DNA of 64,000 nt, taken from Rhodobacterales bacterium HKCCE4037 (GTDB taxonomy: Bacteria > Pseudomonadota > Alphaproteobacteria > Rhodobacterales > Rhodobacteraceae). The stretch spans positions 1 to 64,000 of the forward strand of contig WVSM01000006.1 in NCBI GenBank assembly GCA_015689645.1, in the 5' to 3' direction. The translations under genes were made by a program, and so were the position numbers. Within the stretch, counting starts at the first letter, position 1. Each line of letters starts with the position of its first letter. Shown here piece after piece: positions 1 to 8,336 of this stretch. The notes under the pieces were generated by a model. It was not told where the DNA came from, searched no databases, and saw only the letters and a list, made by a program, of their open reading frames with translations.

Positions 1-1
1 C

Positions 2-199
2 ATGTTCAAGACCACGCTCACCGCCGCCGCCCTCCTGCTCAGCACCCTGGGCGCTCATGCCACCCCCGACCTCGCCCGCGATGCAGGCGCCCTTGGCATC
101 ACCGCCCCCGGCCAGGCCCAAGACCTCGGCTACTACTGCGAATGGGCCTACGTCTACGACGGCTGGGGCAACTACGTTTACGCATGGCAGTGCTACTGA
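2..199 (+). CDS. Secreted aromatic-rich micropeptide, array copy 1
   Basis: A 65-residue protein of unknown function. Residues 1-20 form a typical signal peptide (MFKTTLT, an Ala/Leu core, then GAHA before TPD), so a mature peptide of about 45 residues should be exported. The C-terminal half is extraordinarily aromatic: the last 23 residues hold seven Tyr, three Trp and two Cys and end in NYVYAWQCY. It is the first of three tandem near-identical genes in 311-bp units. The window begins one base before its ATG, so its ribosome site and any earlier copies lie outside. The two Cys could form a disulfide. I recognise no family. A structural peptide, antimicrobial peptide or modified-peptide precursor are all possible, and none is shown. 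Confidence 0.7.
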   Translation: MFKTTLTAAALLLSTLGAHATPDLARDAGALGITAPGQAQDLGYYCEWAYVYDGWGNYVYAWQCY

Positions 200-209
200 G
201 CCCTGCCGC

Positions 210-250
210 GGCGGCACCCTCCCTTCTCTCTCCCTCTCCGGGGTGCCGCC
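210..250 (+). terminator. Hairpin after micropeptide copy 1
   Basis: GGCGGCACCC at 210-219 pairs perfectly with GGGTGCCGCC at 241-250 around a pyrimidine-rich 21-nt loop. No T-run follows, so it may act as an attenuator or 3' stabiliser rather than a full intrinsic terminator. The same stem recurs after copy 2. Confidence 0.5.
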
Positions 251-312
251 CCCTTCTTCCCTTCAACCAGAACCCACATCCCAAACACATTTTGACCTAA
301 AGGAATAAACCC

Positions 313-510
313 ATGTTCAAGACCACGCTCACCGCCGCCGCCCTCCTGCTCAGCACCCTGGGCGCTCATGCCACCCCCGACCTCGCCCGCGATGCAGGCG
401 CCCTTGGCATTACCGCCCCCGGTCAGGCCGAAGACCTCGGCTACTACTGCGAATGGGCCTACGTCTACGACGGCTGGGGCAACTACGTTTACGCATGGCA
501 GTGCTACTGA
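313..510 (+). CDS. Secreted aromatic-rich micropeptide, array copy 2
   Basis: A 65-residue protein identical to copy 1 except for one Gln to Glu change just before the aromatic tail (GQAEDLGYY). It has the same signal peptide, the same two Cys and the same terminal NYVYAWQCY. A clear AAAGGA ribosome site lies about 8 nt upstream of the ATG. That the aromatic tail is unchanged while the linker varies suggests that the tail is the functional part. Function unknown. Confidence 0.75.
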   Translation: MFKTTLTAAALLLSTLGAHATPDLARDAGALGITAPGQAEDLGYYCEWAYVYDGWGNYVYAWQCY

Positions 511-520
511 GCCCTGCCGC

Positions 521-561
521 GGCGGCACCCTTCCTTCTCTCTCCGTCTCCGGGGTGCCGCC
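521..561 (+). terminator. Hairpin after micropeptide copy 2
   Basis: The same 10-bp stem as after copy 1 (GGCGGCACCC at 521-530 with GGGTGCCGCC at 552-561). The loop carries substitutions while both arms are unchanged, so the stem is preserved. No poly-T tract follows. Confidence 0.5.
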
Positions 562-623
562 CCATTCTTCCCTTCGAACCGAACCCACATCCCAAACACA
601 TTTTGACCTAAAGGAATAAACCC

Positions 624-815
624 ATGTTCAAGACCACCCTCACCGCCGCCGCCCTCCTGCTCAGCACCCTTGGTGCGCAAGCCACCCCCGACCTCGCCCG
701 CGACGCCCTTGGCATCACTGCCCCCGGCCAGGCCGAAGATCTCGGCTACTACTGCGAATGGGCCTACGTCTACGATGGCTGGGGCAACTACGTTTACGCA
801 TGGCAGTGCTACTGA
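624..815 (+). CDS. Secreted aromatic-rich micropeptide, array copy 3
   Basis: A 63-residue protein, the most diverged copy. GAHA becomes GAQA at the predicted signal-peptidase site, and two residues (Ala-Gly) are missing from the DAGALG segment. The tail from DLGYYCEW to the terminal Tyr is identical to the other copies. The ribosome site AAAGGA is retained. Function unknown; a role in the envelope or outside the cell is inferred from the signal peptide only. Confidence 0.75.
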   Translation: MFKTTLTAAALLLSTLGAQATPDLARDALGITAPGQAEDLGYYCEWAYVYDGWGNYVYAWQCY

Positions 816-843
816 GACCCCGCCCCATAGCCTTTTCCCACGA

Positions 844-871
844 GCGGTGCCCTCTCCCCCGGGGGCGCCGC
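844..871 (+). terminator. Hairpin after micropeptide copy 3
   Basis: GCGGTGCCC at 844-852 pairs with GGGCGCCGC at 863-871 (nine pairs, one of them G-T). It has a different sequence from the hairpins after copies 1 and 2 but occupies the same position, so the structure rather than the sequence seems to be kept. Confidence 0.4.
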
Positions 872-907
872 GTCCCATTACGACCCTGACCCGAAAGGCC
901 CGACCCC

Positions 908-1570
908 ATGAGCTACACCTACGAATTCCCGCGCCCGAGCGTGACGACGGACATCCTCGTCTTCTCGATCCGCGACGGCGTGCTACAGGTTCTGCTGATC
1001 GAACGGAAGCTCGACCCGTTCAAGGGCGCCTGGGCGATCCCCGGCGGCTTCGTGCAGATGGACGAGGATCTGGCCACCGGCGCCCTGCGCGAGCTGGAGG
1101 AGGAGACCGGGCTCTCCGGCATCCCGATCCGCCAGCTCGGCGCCTATGGCGCGCCGGACCGCGATCCGCGCGGGCGGGTCATCACCGTGGCCTTCCTGGC
1201 GCTGGTGCCCTCGGACGACCTGCAGGCCAGGGGCGGCAGCGATGCCGAGGACGCGCGATGGTTCCCGGTCGACGACTTGCCGCCGCTGGCCTTCGACCAC
1301 GCGCAGATCCTGGCCGACGGGCGGGCGGAACTGGCCCGCGACGTGACCGCCTCGATCCACGACAGCGCGCTGGTGGCCTTCGATTTCCTGCCCGAGACTT
1401 TCACCCTGTCGCAGGCGCAGCAGGTTTTCGAAACCCTGCGCGGCGAGGAGATGGACAAGCGCAATTTCCGCAAATGGCTGACCAATGAATGGGCGATCGA
1501 GGATACCGGCGAGAAATCCACCGGCGGTCGGCACCGCCCCGCAGCGCTGTTCCGGCTTGAGAGGGACTAA
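908..1570 (+). CDS. Nudix hydrolase with C-terminal winged-helix-like region
   Basis: A 220-residue protein. An intact Nudix box (G-x5-E-x7-REL-x-EE-x-GL) lies at about residues 42-64, so metal-dependent hydrolysis of a nucleoside diphosphate-linked substrate such as ADP-ribose is expected. Residues from about 145 on resemble the winged-helix tail found in NrtR-like and related Nudix proteins. Because the catalytic box is intact, an enzyme is more likely than a pure NrtR repressor, though both roles are possible. No NAD genes are adjacent. The ATG at 908 follows CCCGAAAGGCCCGACCCC, which gives a usable AAAGG ribosome site. It lies right after the micropeptide array, probably in a separate transcription unit. 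Confidence 0.85.
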   Translation: MSYTYEFPRPSVTTDILVFSIRDGVLQVLLIERKLDPFKGAWAIPGGFVQMDEDLATGALRELEEETGLSGIPIRQLGAYGAPDRDPRGRVITVAFLALVPSDDLQARGGSDAEDARWFPVDDLPPLAFDHAQILADGRAELARDVTASIHDSALVAFDFLPETFTLSQAQQVFETLRGEEMDKRNFRKWLTNEWAIEDTGEKSTGGRHRPAALFRLERD

Positions 1571-1761
1571 GGCGCCTTTGCGATCCGCTGGAGCGTTTGG
1601 GTCACAGGCTCGCGCGCCGGCCAGTCGCTGTCAGGCTCGCTTTGGCGGGGGAGATTGGGTGCATCGGTTCAGAATGATCCGGGTCACCGAGTGAGCCTGC
1701 AACAAACCCTGGCGGCTAAACGTCCGATTTTTCGCAGCTCGTGCCGGGCACCAGCGCTTCT

Positions 1762-2547
1762 TCACGCGACCCGGTGCGCCGTATGTGGCAGGAGGAAGGT
1801 CGCTCTGTCTCCCGGGGTCGTGTTGACCCGAAGGCTGCATCCGTAGGCCGTGCTCAGGGTTTCGTCCGTGAAGACCAAGGATGGCGGACCTGACGCGATG
1901 CAGCGGCCGTCGGCCAGCAGCACGACATGGTCGGCGAACATCGCGGTCAGGTTGAGATCATGCATGACGGCAATCACCCCACCACCTGCGCGGGCATGGG
2001 CCGTTGCGATTTCCATCACTTGCAGCTGGTGCCCGATATCGAGGCTCGAGACCGGCTCGTCCAGCAGAAGCCAGCGCGGTGCTCCGCCTGTCACGGGCTC
2101 CCACACCTGGCACAGGACACGGGCCAATTGCACCCGCTGTTGCTCGCCACCAGAGAGTTCCTGGTAGAATCGGCCTTCGAAGCCGGCCAGGCCGACCCGC
2201 GCCAAGGCCTTGGACGGCAGGCTGTCATCCGCGCCGGCAGCGCCCGTAAGCAGCCCGAGCCGCACGACCTCCAGAACGGTGAACGGAAAGGCCACGCGGG
2301 AGGCCTGGGGCAGCACGGCGCGGCGGGACGCAAGCTCCCACCCTTTCATTTCAGTGACGTCGCGGCCGTCCAGCAGAACGCGGCCGGAATAGCCGATGTC
2401 CTGCGTCAGGGCGCGCAACAGCGTGGTCTTGCCAGACCCATTGTGGCCAACGATGGCCGTCACGTGGCCCGCCTGCGCCTGCATGTCAACGCCGCGCAGG
2501 ATGTCACGACGATCAAGCCTCACCACGATGTTCTCGGCGGAAAACAT
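1762..2547 (-). CDS. hmuV: Haem ABC transporter ATP-binding protein HmuV
   Basis: A 261-residue ATPase of the haem/iron-siderophore importer type. It shows Walker A (GHNGSGKTT), the ABC signature (LSGGEQQRVQLARV), Walker B (WLLLDEP) and a switch His (VMHDLNL). It would power haem import from periplasm to cytoplasm with HmuU. The frame is open 15 codons further upstream, but the ATG at 2547 lies 5 bp after the hmuU stop and starts the conserved MFSAENIVVR, so it is preferred. Last gene of hmuSTUV. Confidence 0.93.
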   Translation of the reverse strand: MFSAENIVVRLDRRDILRGVDMQAQAGHVTAIVGHNGSGKTTLLRALTQDIGYSGRVLLDGRDVTEMKGWELASRRAVLPQASRVAFPFTVLEVVRLGLLTGAAGADDSLPSKALARVGLAGFEGRFYQELSGGEQQRVQLARVLCQVWEPVTGGAPRWLLLDEPVSSLDIGHQLQVMEIATAHARAGGGVIAVMHDLNLTAMFADHVVLLADGRCIASGPPSLVFTDETLSTAYGCSLRVNTTPGDRATFLLPHTAHRVA

Positions 2548-2552
2548 GGGTT

Positions 2553-3638
2553 TCACATATCCAGAAGCGATCGGTTGCGCAGCAGGATCCACAGGAAGAA
2601 CGGTCCGCCGATGGTGGCTGTCACGATGCCGATGGGAAGTTCGGCCGGGGCGATCACGATACGCGCGATCATGTCGGCGCAGATCAACAGCGCAGCCCCG
2701 AGAAGCGCCGCATTGGGCAGCAGGAATCGGTGATCCGGGCCGACGGCAAGGCGCAGCAAGTGCGGGACCACGATTCCGATGAACCCAATCCCGCCCGACA
2801 CGGCAACGGACGCGCCAACCGCGGCCGCAACGGTCAGGATGGCTATGGATTTCATGCGCTGAACCTCAATGCCGAGATGCGCGGCCGTCGCCTCTCCCAG
2901 TGTTAGCGCATTCAAGGCGCGCGCGAGGAACGGGGCCGCGCTCAGCGCCAGAAGGATCAACGGCGCGGCGATGGACAGCTTGAACCATGTCGCACCGGCA
3001 AGTGAGCCCAGGCCCCAGAACTGGATGTCACGCAACTGCGCGTCATCGGCGATGTAGACGAAGATGCCCGTCAGCGCGCCGGACAGGGCCGCGAGCGCGA
3101 TCCCGGCGAGCAGCATCACACCGACGGATGTTCGTCCGCCCCTCGTCGATACGACGTAGAGAAGCATGGTCGCGGCCCAACCGCCGATAAACGAGGCAAG
3201 CGGGACCATGTAGGTTCCGACGAAATCCCGAAAGGCCAGCGGCAGCAGGCCTCCCAGAACAATCGCAGCGGTCGCACCGAGGCCGGCGCCGGCACTCACG
3301 CCGACAAGGCCGGGATCGGCAAGCGGGTTGCGGAAAAGGCCCTGCATCACCGCGCCAGACACGGCGAGCGCTGCGCCGACCAGGATTCCCATTGCCAAGC
3401 GGGGCAAACGGATATCCAGCAGAACGGTGCGCGTCACCGTGTCGAGGCTTTCGCCCGAAGCCCAGGTCCGGGCCACATCTGCAAGCGAGATGCCCGAAGC
3501 GCCGGTTGTCAGGCTGAGAAGGCTGACGAACCCTAGCAGGACACTCAATCCCGCAAAACACGCACGCGCACGGTTTTCGCGGTCCCCGTCCACGGCATGC
3601 CGTAACCGAACATGGGCATCACTTGACAGGCTGACCAA
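2553..3638 (-). CDS. hmuU: Haem ABC transporter permease HmuU (FecCD family)
   Basis: An inner-membrane permease of the FecCD family with about nine or ten hydrophobic segments and the family landmarks LPRLAMGILVGAALAVSGA and GLFRNPLADPGLVGVSAGAG. It forms the haem channel with HmuV. I take the TTG at 3638 as start (361 residues): it follows a GGAGG located in the last codons of hmuT with 8-nt spacing and starts 4 nt after the hmuT stop. The frame stays open to an ATG at 3713, but the extra 25 residues are proline/arginine-rich and unlike the family. Confidence 0.88.
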   Translation of the reverse strand: MVSLSSDAHVRLRHAVDGDRENRARACFAGLSVLLGFVSLLSLTTGASGISLADVARTWASGESLDTVTRTVLLDIRLPRLAMGILVGAALAVSGAVMQGLFRNPLADPGLVGVSAGAGLGATAAIVLGGLLPLAFRDFVGTYMVPLASFIGGWAATMLLYVVSTRGGRTSVGVMLLAGIALAALSGALTGIFVYIADDAQLRDIQFWGLGSLAGATWFKLSIAAPLILLALSAAPFLARALNALTLGEATAAHLGIEVQRMKSIAILTVAAAVGASVAVSGGIGFIGIVVPHLLRLAVGPDHRFLLPNAALLGAALLICADMIARIVIAPAELPIGIVTATIGGPFFLWILLRNRSLLDM

Positions 3639-3642
3639 CGTT

Positions 3643-4527
3643 CTAACCTCCGGCGGTTCCGAGGGCGGTCGCAAGGCGTGCGACGGCCTCGGGGATGCGC
3701 GGGCCGAACCCAAGCAACAACAGGCCGTCGATCCGCACCACCGCGTCGTTCTCGGCCGCTGGCGTCAGACCAAGGGCCGGATGGCCGAAAAGCGCCTCAT
3801 TCGAAGCCGCGTGGTCTCCGCTGCGATCCATCATCAGGATGACATCGGGTGCGGCTTCCAGAAGGGCTTCGTCGGTCAGTTGCCGGTATCCTTCGAAGGC
3901 CGTGACCGCATTGGTGCCGCCCGCCATCTCGATCATGCCAGCGGCCGCCGTTCCGGTGCCCGACGCGGTGATCCGGCCACCTTGCGTGGACAAGATGAAC
4001 AGGACGCGGGGCGATGTGCCGCCAATCGCGGCCATGGCATCGGCCAGTTGTGCCTCGATCTGGTCGGCCAGTGCCCTGCCTTCCGCCTCGATGTCCAAGG
4101 CGGCCGCAACGGCGAGGATTTTCTCGCGAACGCCGTTTGCGTCGAACGTGTCGGGAACCTCGACGAATTCAATCTCTGCCCCCCGAAGAACCTCGATTGT
4201 CTCCGGCGGGCCTGAGCCTTCCTCGGCAATGATAAGATCGGGGCTGACGGACAGGACGCCTTCGGGGCTGAGGGCGCGCATGTAGCCCACATCCGGCAAG
4301 GCTTCGACCTCGGGCGGCCAACTTGACGTGGTGTCGCGCGCGACCAGCAGGTGCTCCATCCCCAACGCATAAATGATCTCGGTGATAGAGCCGCCAACCG
4401 CGACCACCCTTGGCGGATCGTCCTGCGCGCGGGCTGGTCCCGCAACGAAGGCGAGCAACAGGCCGGCCGTCATCAGCACGGCGAGGCGCGCGGGCGTCAG
4501 CCGCTTCGACAGGAAACTCCGGCTCAT
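3643..4527 (-). CDS. hmuT: Periplasmic haem-binding protein HmuT
   Basis: A 294-residue cluster A-II (BtuF-like) solute-binding protein. Residues 1-34 form a long signal peptide ending in GPARA before QDD. The start of the mature domain (VVAVGGSITEIIYALG) and the SPDLIIAEEG segment are typical of haem-binding HmuT/PhuT proteins, which hand haem from the TonB receptor to HmuUV. The ATG overlaps the hmuS stop (ATGA at 4524-4527), which points to translational coupling. Confidence 0.93.
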   Translation of the reverse strand: MSRSFLSKRLTPARLAVLMTAGLLLAFVAGPARAQDDPPRVVAVGGSITEIIYALGMEHLLVARDTTSSWPPEVEALPDVGYMRALSPEGVLSVSPDLIIAEEGSGPPETIEVLRGAEIEFVEVPDTFDANGVREKILAVAAALDIEAEGRALADQIEAQLADAMAAIGGTSPRVLFILSTQGGRITASGTGTAAAGMIEMAGGTNAVTAFEGYRQLTDEALLEAAPDVILMMDRSGDHAASNEALFGHPALGLTPAAENDAVVRIDGLLLLGFGPRIPEAVARLATALGTAGG

Positions 4528-5579
4528 GCCACTTCCTCCTCGGTGTTGAGGCGGGGAAGGTCTTCGGTCAGCGATCGGAATGCGTCGGATTGATCCTCGG
4601 CCCCTTCCTTACGCAAGCCGAAACACTGAAGGATCAGCATGCCGCGCGCATCGAATGCCTCGATCGACAGGGCGGGGCCGCGCTTGGTCGGCTTTTCGAC
4701 AAGCCAGACCTCGGAGACGTGATCGGCCCGCAGATGCAGGTTGAAGCCCGGGTCCATCACGTTCTGCCACGGCCCCATCGGCATCAGTTTGTGGATCGGG
4801 CCGGAGTGGATCTGGATGCAGCCCATGTTGCCCACGAACATCATGATCGGTGCGCCCGTTTCGGCCATGGCTTCGAGAGCATCGTTCAAAGCGGTGGGAG
4901 CGAGCGCGATGACGAAAGGCTCGCCCGCGATGCGATAAGCCCCGAGGCGGTTCATCTTCAGCTTCGACGTCAGCCGCATGAACTGGTGGGTGTCGGTCAT
5001 CTTCGCCCATTCCGCGCGCAGGATATCGGCCTTCTCCGGGTCGCCCTTTGCCACCTCCACCGGCGTGCGCTCGGAAAAGACTGGAGCAGCGCTGTCTGAT
5101 CGCAGGTCGCCGACAAGGGCATTCCAGCCATCCAGATGAGACGCGTCGCGCAGGATGACCTTGTGGACCGCATCGCCCGCCGCATCGAACACCTGAATCG
5201 ACCGGCGCATGTTGCCGTCGACCTCCTTTTCGACAGCGAAGGCGTGGACCCAGTGCCTCGGGAAGATACGCAGGTCGATATCCTTCGTCAGGACCATCGA
5301 GGCGTGATCGCCTGCATGGTAATTGTCGTAGACACCGATCTTTTCATGCACCGCACTTTCGTTGCGGGTCAGCGCCATGACTTCGCCAAGCGTACAGACC
5401 GCCGGCATCAACCTGTGAGGATTGGCGTCGATCGGGGTCGCGCCCTGTCCGACCTGCGCGGCGACAAGGGCGCCTTCGGAAATGCCGAGACTATCGGCAA
5501 GGTCGCGCGGCCGCATCTTCGGCTTGTCGAGAATCGCCGCTCGAATCGCTTCGTCTGACATGTGAGTATGTGGCGCCAT
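4524..5579 (-). CDS. hmuS: Haem-degrading/haem-trafficking protein HmuS
   Basis: A cytoplasmic HemS/ChuX-type protein (351 residues from the chosen start) with the duplicated HemS domain, about residues 40-180 and 200-340. It would bind imported haem and pass it on or degrade it to release iron. Start choice: the frame is open to 5687, but the ATG at 5579 (MAPHTHMSDEAI) is closest to the usual family start. ATGs at 5594 and 5561 are alternatives; the AAAGGA near 5600 lies too close to the 5594 ATG. First gene of the minus-strand hmuSTUV operon, divergent from hmuR. Confidence 0.9.
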   Translation of the reverse strand: MAPHTHMSDEAIRAAILDKPKMRPRDLADSLGISEGALVAAQVGQGATPIDANPHRLMPAVCTLGEVMALTRNESAVHEKIGVYDNYHAGDHASMVLTKDIDLRIFPRHWVHAFAVEKEVDGNMRRSIQVFDAAGDAVHKVILRDASHLDGWNALVGDLRSDSAAPVFSERTPVEVAKGDPEKADILRAEWAKMTDTHQFMRLTSKLKMNRLGAYRIAGEPFVIALAPTALNDALEAMAETGAPIMMFVGNMGCIQIHSGPIHKLMPMGPWQNVMDPGFNLHLRADHVSEVWLVEKPTKRGPALSIEAFDARGMLILQCFGLRKEGAEDQSDAFRSLTEDLPRLNTEEEVA

Positions 5580-5830
5580 CGTCCGTGCCCCCATTCCTTT
5601 TATCGATTGATAATTCAGAGGCTTGCACGTCTGCATGGCAGAATGGCTGGCACAGTGGAGAGGCAGATCAAAACCTGCGATCCCCATTCTTGACTGTTTT
5701 AGTAAGAGAATGTAGGACCTGCAAGAGGCGTGGTTGAATTCCGGCAGAATTGCCGATGAGCCACGTCACCCGACGCCAGCCCGATCGACCGGCCAGCCCA
5801 TCCAAGAAAACATGTAAAGCGCGAGGGAGT
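5580..5830. promoter_or_regulatory. Divergent promoter region between hmuS and hmuR
   Basis: This 251-bp region separates the two haem operons and must hold both promoters. A TTGACT at 5690-5695 inside an AT-rich imperfect inverted repeat (CTTGACTGTTTTAGTAAGAG) is the most operator-like feature. I found no clear match to a Fur, RirA (TGA-N9-TCA) or Irr box. Iron control is expected from the genes, but the regulator cannot be named from the sequence. Confidence 0.5.
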
Positions 5831-7894
5831 ATGATGGGGAATCATACACAACGCGCATGTTTCGGGACCACGACCGCAATGGCGCTCGTGCTGGCCGCTG
5901 TGGCCGTTCCCGTGCATGCGCAGGACACGACAACACCACTGGGGCGAATCGTATTCGGCTGGGGCACGGATCAGGTGGCGCTCGACACGCCGCTTGCCGT
6001 CACCGTCATCGACCAGGAAGAGATCGAGCAGGAGCAAGCCACGACGGTCGGAGAATTCTTCGACAGCGTCCCCGGCGTTCAGGGCATCGGGTCCGAGCGG
6101 GTCGGCGGTCAGACCCTCAACATCCGCGGCTGGGGCTCTGTTCCCAGTGATGGCGGGCATGTCGTCGTGCAGCAGGACGGTGCGACTCAGACCTATCAGC
6201 AATACCGGATGGGCACGATCTTCACGGACCCCAACCTGTTCTGCAACATCGAGGTGCTGCGTGGCCCCGCGTCGGCGACCCTCTACGGCTCAGCGGCAAT
6301 TGGCGGCGTGGTCCGTTTCGAAACCTGCGACGCGGACGATTACCTGACCGAAGGCCAGACCAGTCAGTTCCGTTTCTCCGCCGCCGGCGAGACCAATGGC
6401 GAAGGCGGAAACGTCGGCCTGCGCTACGCGTCGCGGCTGGATGAGGACCTCGATGTCTTCGCCAACCTCAACTACCGCGCCGCAGATGATTTCGTCGATG
6501 GTGACGGCACCGAGATCGGCGGATCGGCCTTCACCGCCCTTTCGGGCGTCGTCAGTGGCACGTATCGGTTCTCGTCCACCCGTCAGCTGCGGGTGATCTA
6601 CGAACGCTGGTACAGCGATATCGACGACACGGCCTACGAGCAGACCGGAACCAGCAATTTCGGGCCGATGACCAACGCCTTCGGCAATGTCGACCGCGAA
6701 ACCACCGATCAGACGCTGTCCTTCATCTACGAAAGCGCCGAAAGCTTCGGTGACCTGAACGTCACGCTGGCCTATGCCAGCACAGATGTCGCGCAGACGA
6801 ACGCGACGGATCCATATTCGCTTGGCGGTCAGCTTTTCGAAGACAGCGACTACGGCTACGGCACGCTATCGCTGGATGCCCGTGTGACCGAAGACTTCCT
6901 GCTGGGAAGCGTGGCCGGTGACCTCACCTACGGCGCCACGCTTTCGCGCCAGGAACGGACCGGTCGCCTTCGAAACGGTGACCTGATCGGCTTCCACCCG
7001 GAAGGCACACAAACCATTGCCGCGGCTTTCGTTCAGGCCGATTTCGATTTCGGCAATGGCTTGGTCCTAACGCCCGGTGTCCGGTTCGAATGGCACATGA
7101 GCCAGGGCGGTCCGGATGATCCGGCATTCGCGACAGATCTCGGGGAAGACGTCGAGATGGCCCTGATTTCGCCCAAGGTCGCGTTCACCTACGAGATATC
7201 GGAAGAATGGGGCCTGTTCGGGTCGCTCTCCCGCACGCAACGCGGGCCAACCCTCGACGAACTCTACACCTACACCAGCAGCCAGGGGGCGCCCCGGACA
7301 CAGGCCACCGGTCTCGACCCTGAGACGGCCGACAGTGTGGAGCTTGGGTTTACCTACACGACCGCTGGCCTGTTCAATCCGAACGATGCTTTCGACGCGA
7401 GGGTGACCGCGTTCTATACGCATGTAGAAGACCTGATCGTCACGGACACCACGGTGGCCTACCGCAACGTGGACGAGGCCGAACTCTACGGTCTTGAGAT
7501 CGAAGCGGCCTATGTCGGCGACACCTGGTTTGCCGACTTCGCGGCGTCGGTCATGAAGGGACGCAACCTGACAGACGACACGGTCTGGCCAGACCTCCCG
7601 CAGGACAACCTGCACCTGACGTTGGGCCGCAGCGATCCGACCACTGGCATCACCTACGGTTGGACGCTGAACGCCTTCGCCGACATCGACTACGGCGTCG
7701 GCAACAGCTTCGCCGGCTACGCGACGCACGATCTCTTCGCATCCTGGGAGCCGCAGTCCGGGTCGCTTCAGGGCCTCGAGTTCCGTGTCGGCGTCGACAA
7801 CGTCCTTGATCGCACCTACCGCAATGCGCTCGACGGCGAAAACGGGCGCGGCCTGACCGGCCGTTTCACCGTCGCCCGCGTCTGGGACTTTTGA
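5831..7894 (+). CDS. hmuR: TonB-dependent haem receptor HmuR
   Basis: An outer-membrane receptor of about 687 residues. The ATG at 5831 follows GAGGGAG and begins a signal peptide ending in VPVHAQD; a second ATG at 5834 is equally possible. A TonB-box-like LGRIVFGWG follows. The plug domain (about residues 40-160) contains LNIRGWGSVPSDGG and VLRGPASATLYGSAAIGG, and the 22-strand barrel ends in the expected terminal Phe (ARVWDF). FTDPNL in the plug is typical of haem receptors. It starts the plus-strand operon that supplies its own energy system (exbB, two exbD, tonB). Confidence 0.93.
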   Translation: MMGNHTQRACFGTTTAMALVLAAVAVPVHAQDTTTPLGRIVFGWGTDQVALDTPLAVTVIDQEEIEQEQATTVGEFFDSVPGVQGIGSERVGGQTLNIRGWGSVPSDGGHVVVQQDGATQTYQQYRMGTIFTDPNLFCNIEVLRGPASATLYGSAAIGGVVRFETCDADDYLTEGQTSQFRFSAAGETNGEGGNVGLRYASRLDEDLDVFANLNYRAADDFVDGDGTEIGGSAFTALSGVVSGTYRFSSTRQLRVIYERWYSDIDDTAYEQTGTSNFGPMTNAFGNVDRETTDQTLSFIYESAESFGDLNVTLAYASTDVAQTNATDPYSLGGQLFEDSDYGYGTLSLDARVTEDFLLGSVAGDLTYGATLSRQERTGRLRNGDLIGFHPEGTQTIAAAFVQADFDFGNGLVLTPGVRFEWHMSQGGPDDPAFATDLGEDVEMALISPKVAFTYEISEEWGLFGSLSRTQRGPTLDELYTYTSSQGAPRTQATGLDPETADSVELGFTYTTAGLFNPNDAFDARVTAFYTHVEDLIVTDTTVAYRNVDEAELYGLEIEAAYVGDTWFADFAASVMKGRNLTDDTVWPDLPQDNLHLTLGRSDPTTGITYGWTLNAFADIDYGVGNSFAGYATHDLFASWEPQSGSLQGLEFRVGVDNVLDRTYRNALDGENGRGLTGRFTVARVWDF

Positions 7895-7904
7895 GGAGCA
7901 CCAC

Positions 7905-8336
7905 ATGAAACGCCATCTATCGACAGCCATTCTCGCCCTTGCCCTGGCCCTCCCCACGGGGGCCACGGCACAAGACGAAGACGGCGGGACGTTGATCGTC
8001 GAGCTCAACCGCGTGGTTCCGCTCGACGGGGCCTGCCGCCTGACGTTCATGGCCCAGAACAACATGAATAGGGATATCGAGCAGATCGTCTTCGAGACGG
8101 TGCTTTTCACCACCGAGGGCGGCGTCGAACGCCTGACGCTGTTCGACCTCGGCGCATTGCCCACGGCGCGCCCGCGCGTCCGGGAATTCGACATGCAGGG
8201 CCTGGCTTGCGAGAACCTTGGCCGGGTCCTTCTGAATGGTGTGCACGCTTGCATTGGCGAGGGCGTCGACCCCGAAGCCTGCGCAGGCGCCCTCAACCCT
8301 GTCTCCCGCGTGGACGGGGTGGAGGTGATCGGATGA
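7905..8336 (+). CDS. Exported protein of unknown function in the hmuR operon
   Basis: A 143-residue protein. Residues 1-22 are a signal peptide (MKRHLSTAILALALALPTG, cleavage near ATAQD). The mature part is rich in beta-strand-like alternation (LIVELNRVVPLDGACRLTF; IEQIVFETVLFT) and has four Cys, at about residues 40, 102, 113 and 122. It starts 10 bp after hmuR and its TGA overlaps the exbB ATG, so it is translated with the haem-uptake energy system. I do not recognise its function; a periplasmic helper of HmuR or the TonB complex is an inference from position. Confidence 0.8.
   Translation: MKRHLSTAILALALALPTGATAQDEDGGTLIVELNRVVPLDGACRLTFMAQNNMNRDIEQIVFETVLFTTEGGVERLTLFDLGALPTARPRVREFDMQGLACENLGRVLLNGVHACIGEGVDPEACAGALNPVSRVDGVEVIG

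Larger units (their letters stand above)
2..840 (+). repeat. Tandem array of three 311-bp gene-plus-hairpin units
   Basis: Units start at 2, 313 and 624. Copies 1 and 2 are almost identical over coding and intergenic parts, including the upstream box AAAGGAATAAACCC before each later ATG. Copy 3 has a few coding changes and loses two codons (an Ala-Gly pair), and its downstream part has diverged. The exact 311-bp period argues for recent unequal duplication. Because the array is cut by the window edge, the real copy number may be higher. Confidence 0.9.

Noticed and set aside
2-840. The 311-bp tandem array as a CRISPR array
   Set aside because: The units are long coding genes with no short repeat and variable spacers, and no cas genes are present.
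5580-5830. A RirA, Fur or Irr box between hmuS and hmuR
   Set aside because: I found AT-rich imperfect dyads but no convincing match to the known consensus, so no regulator is named.
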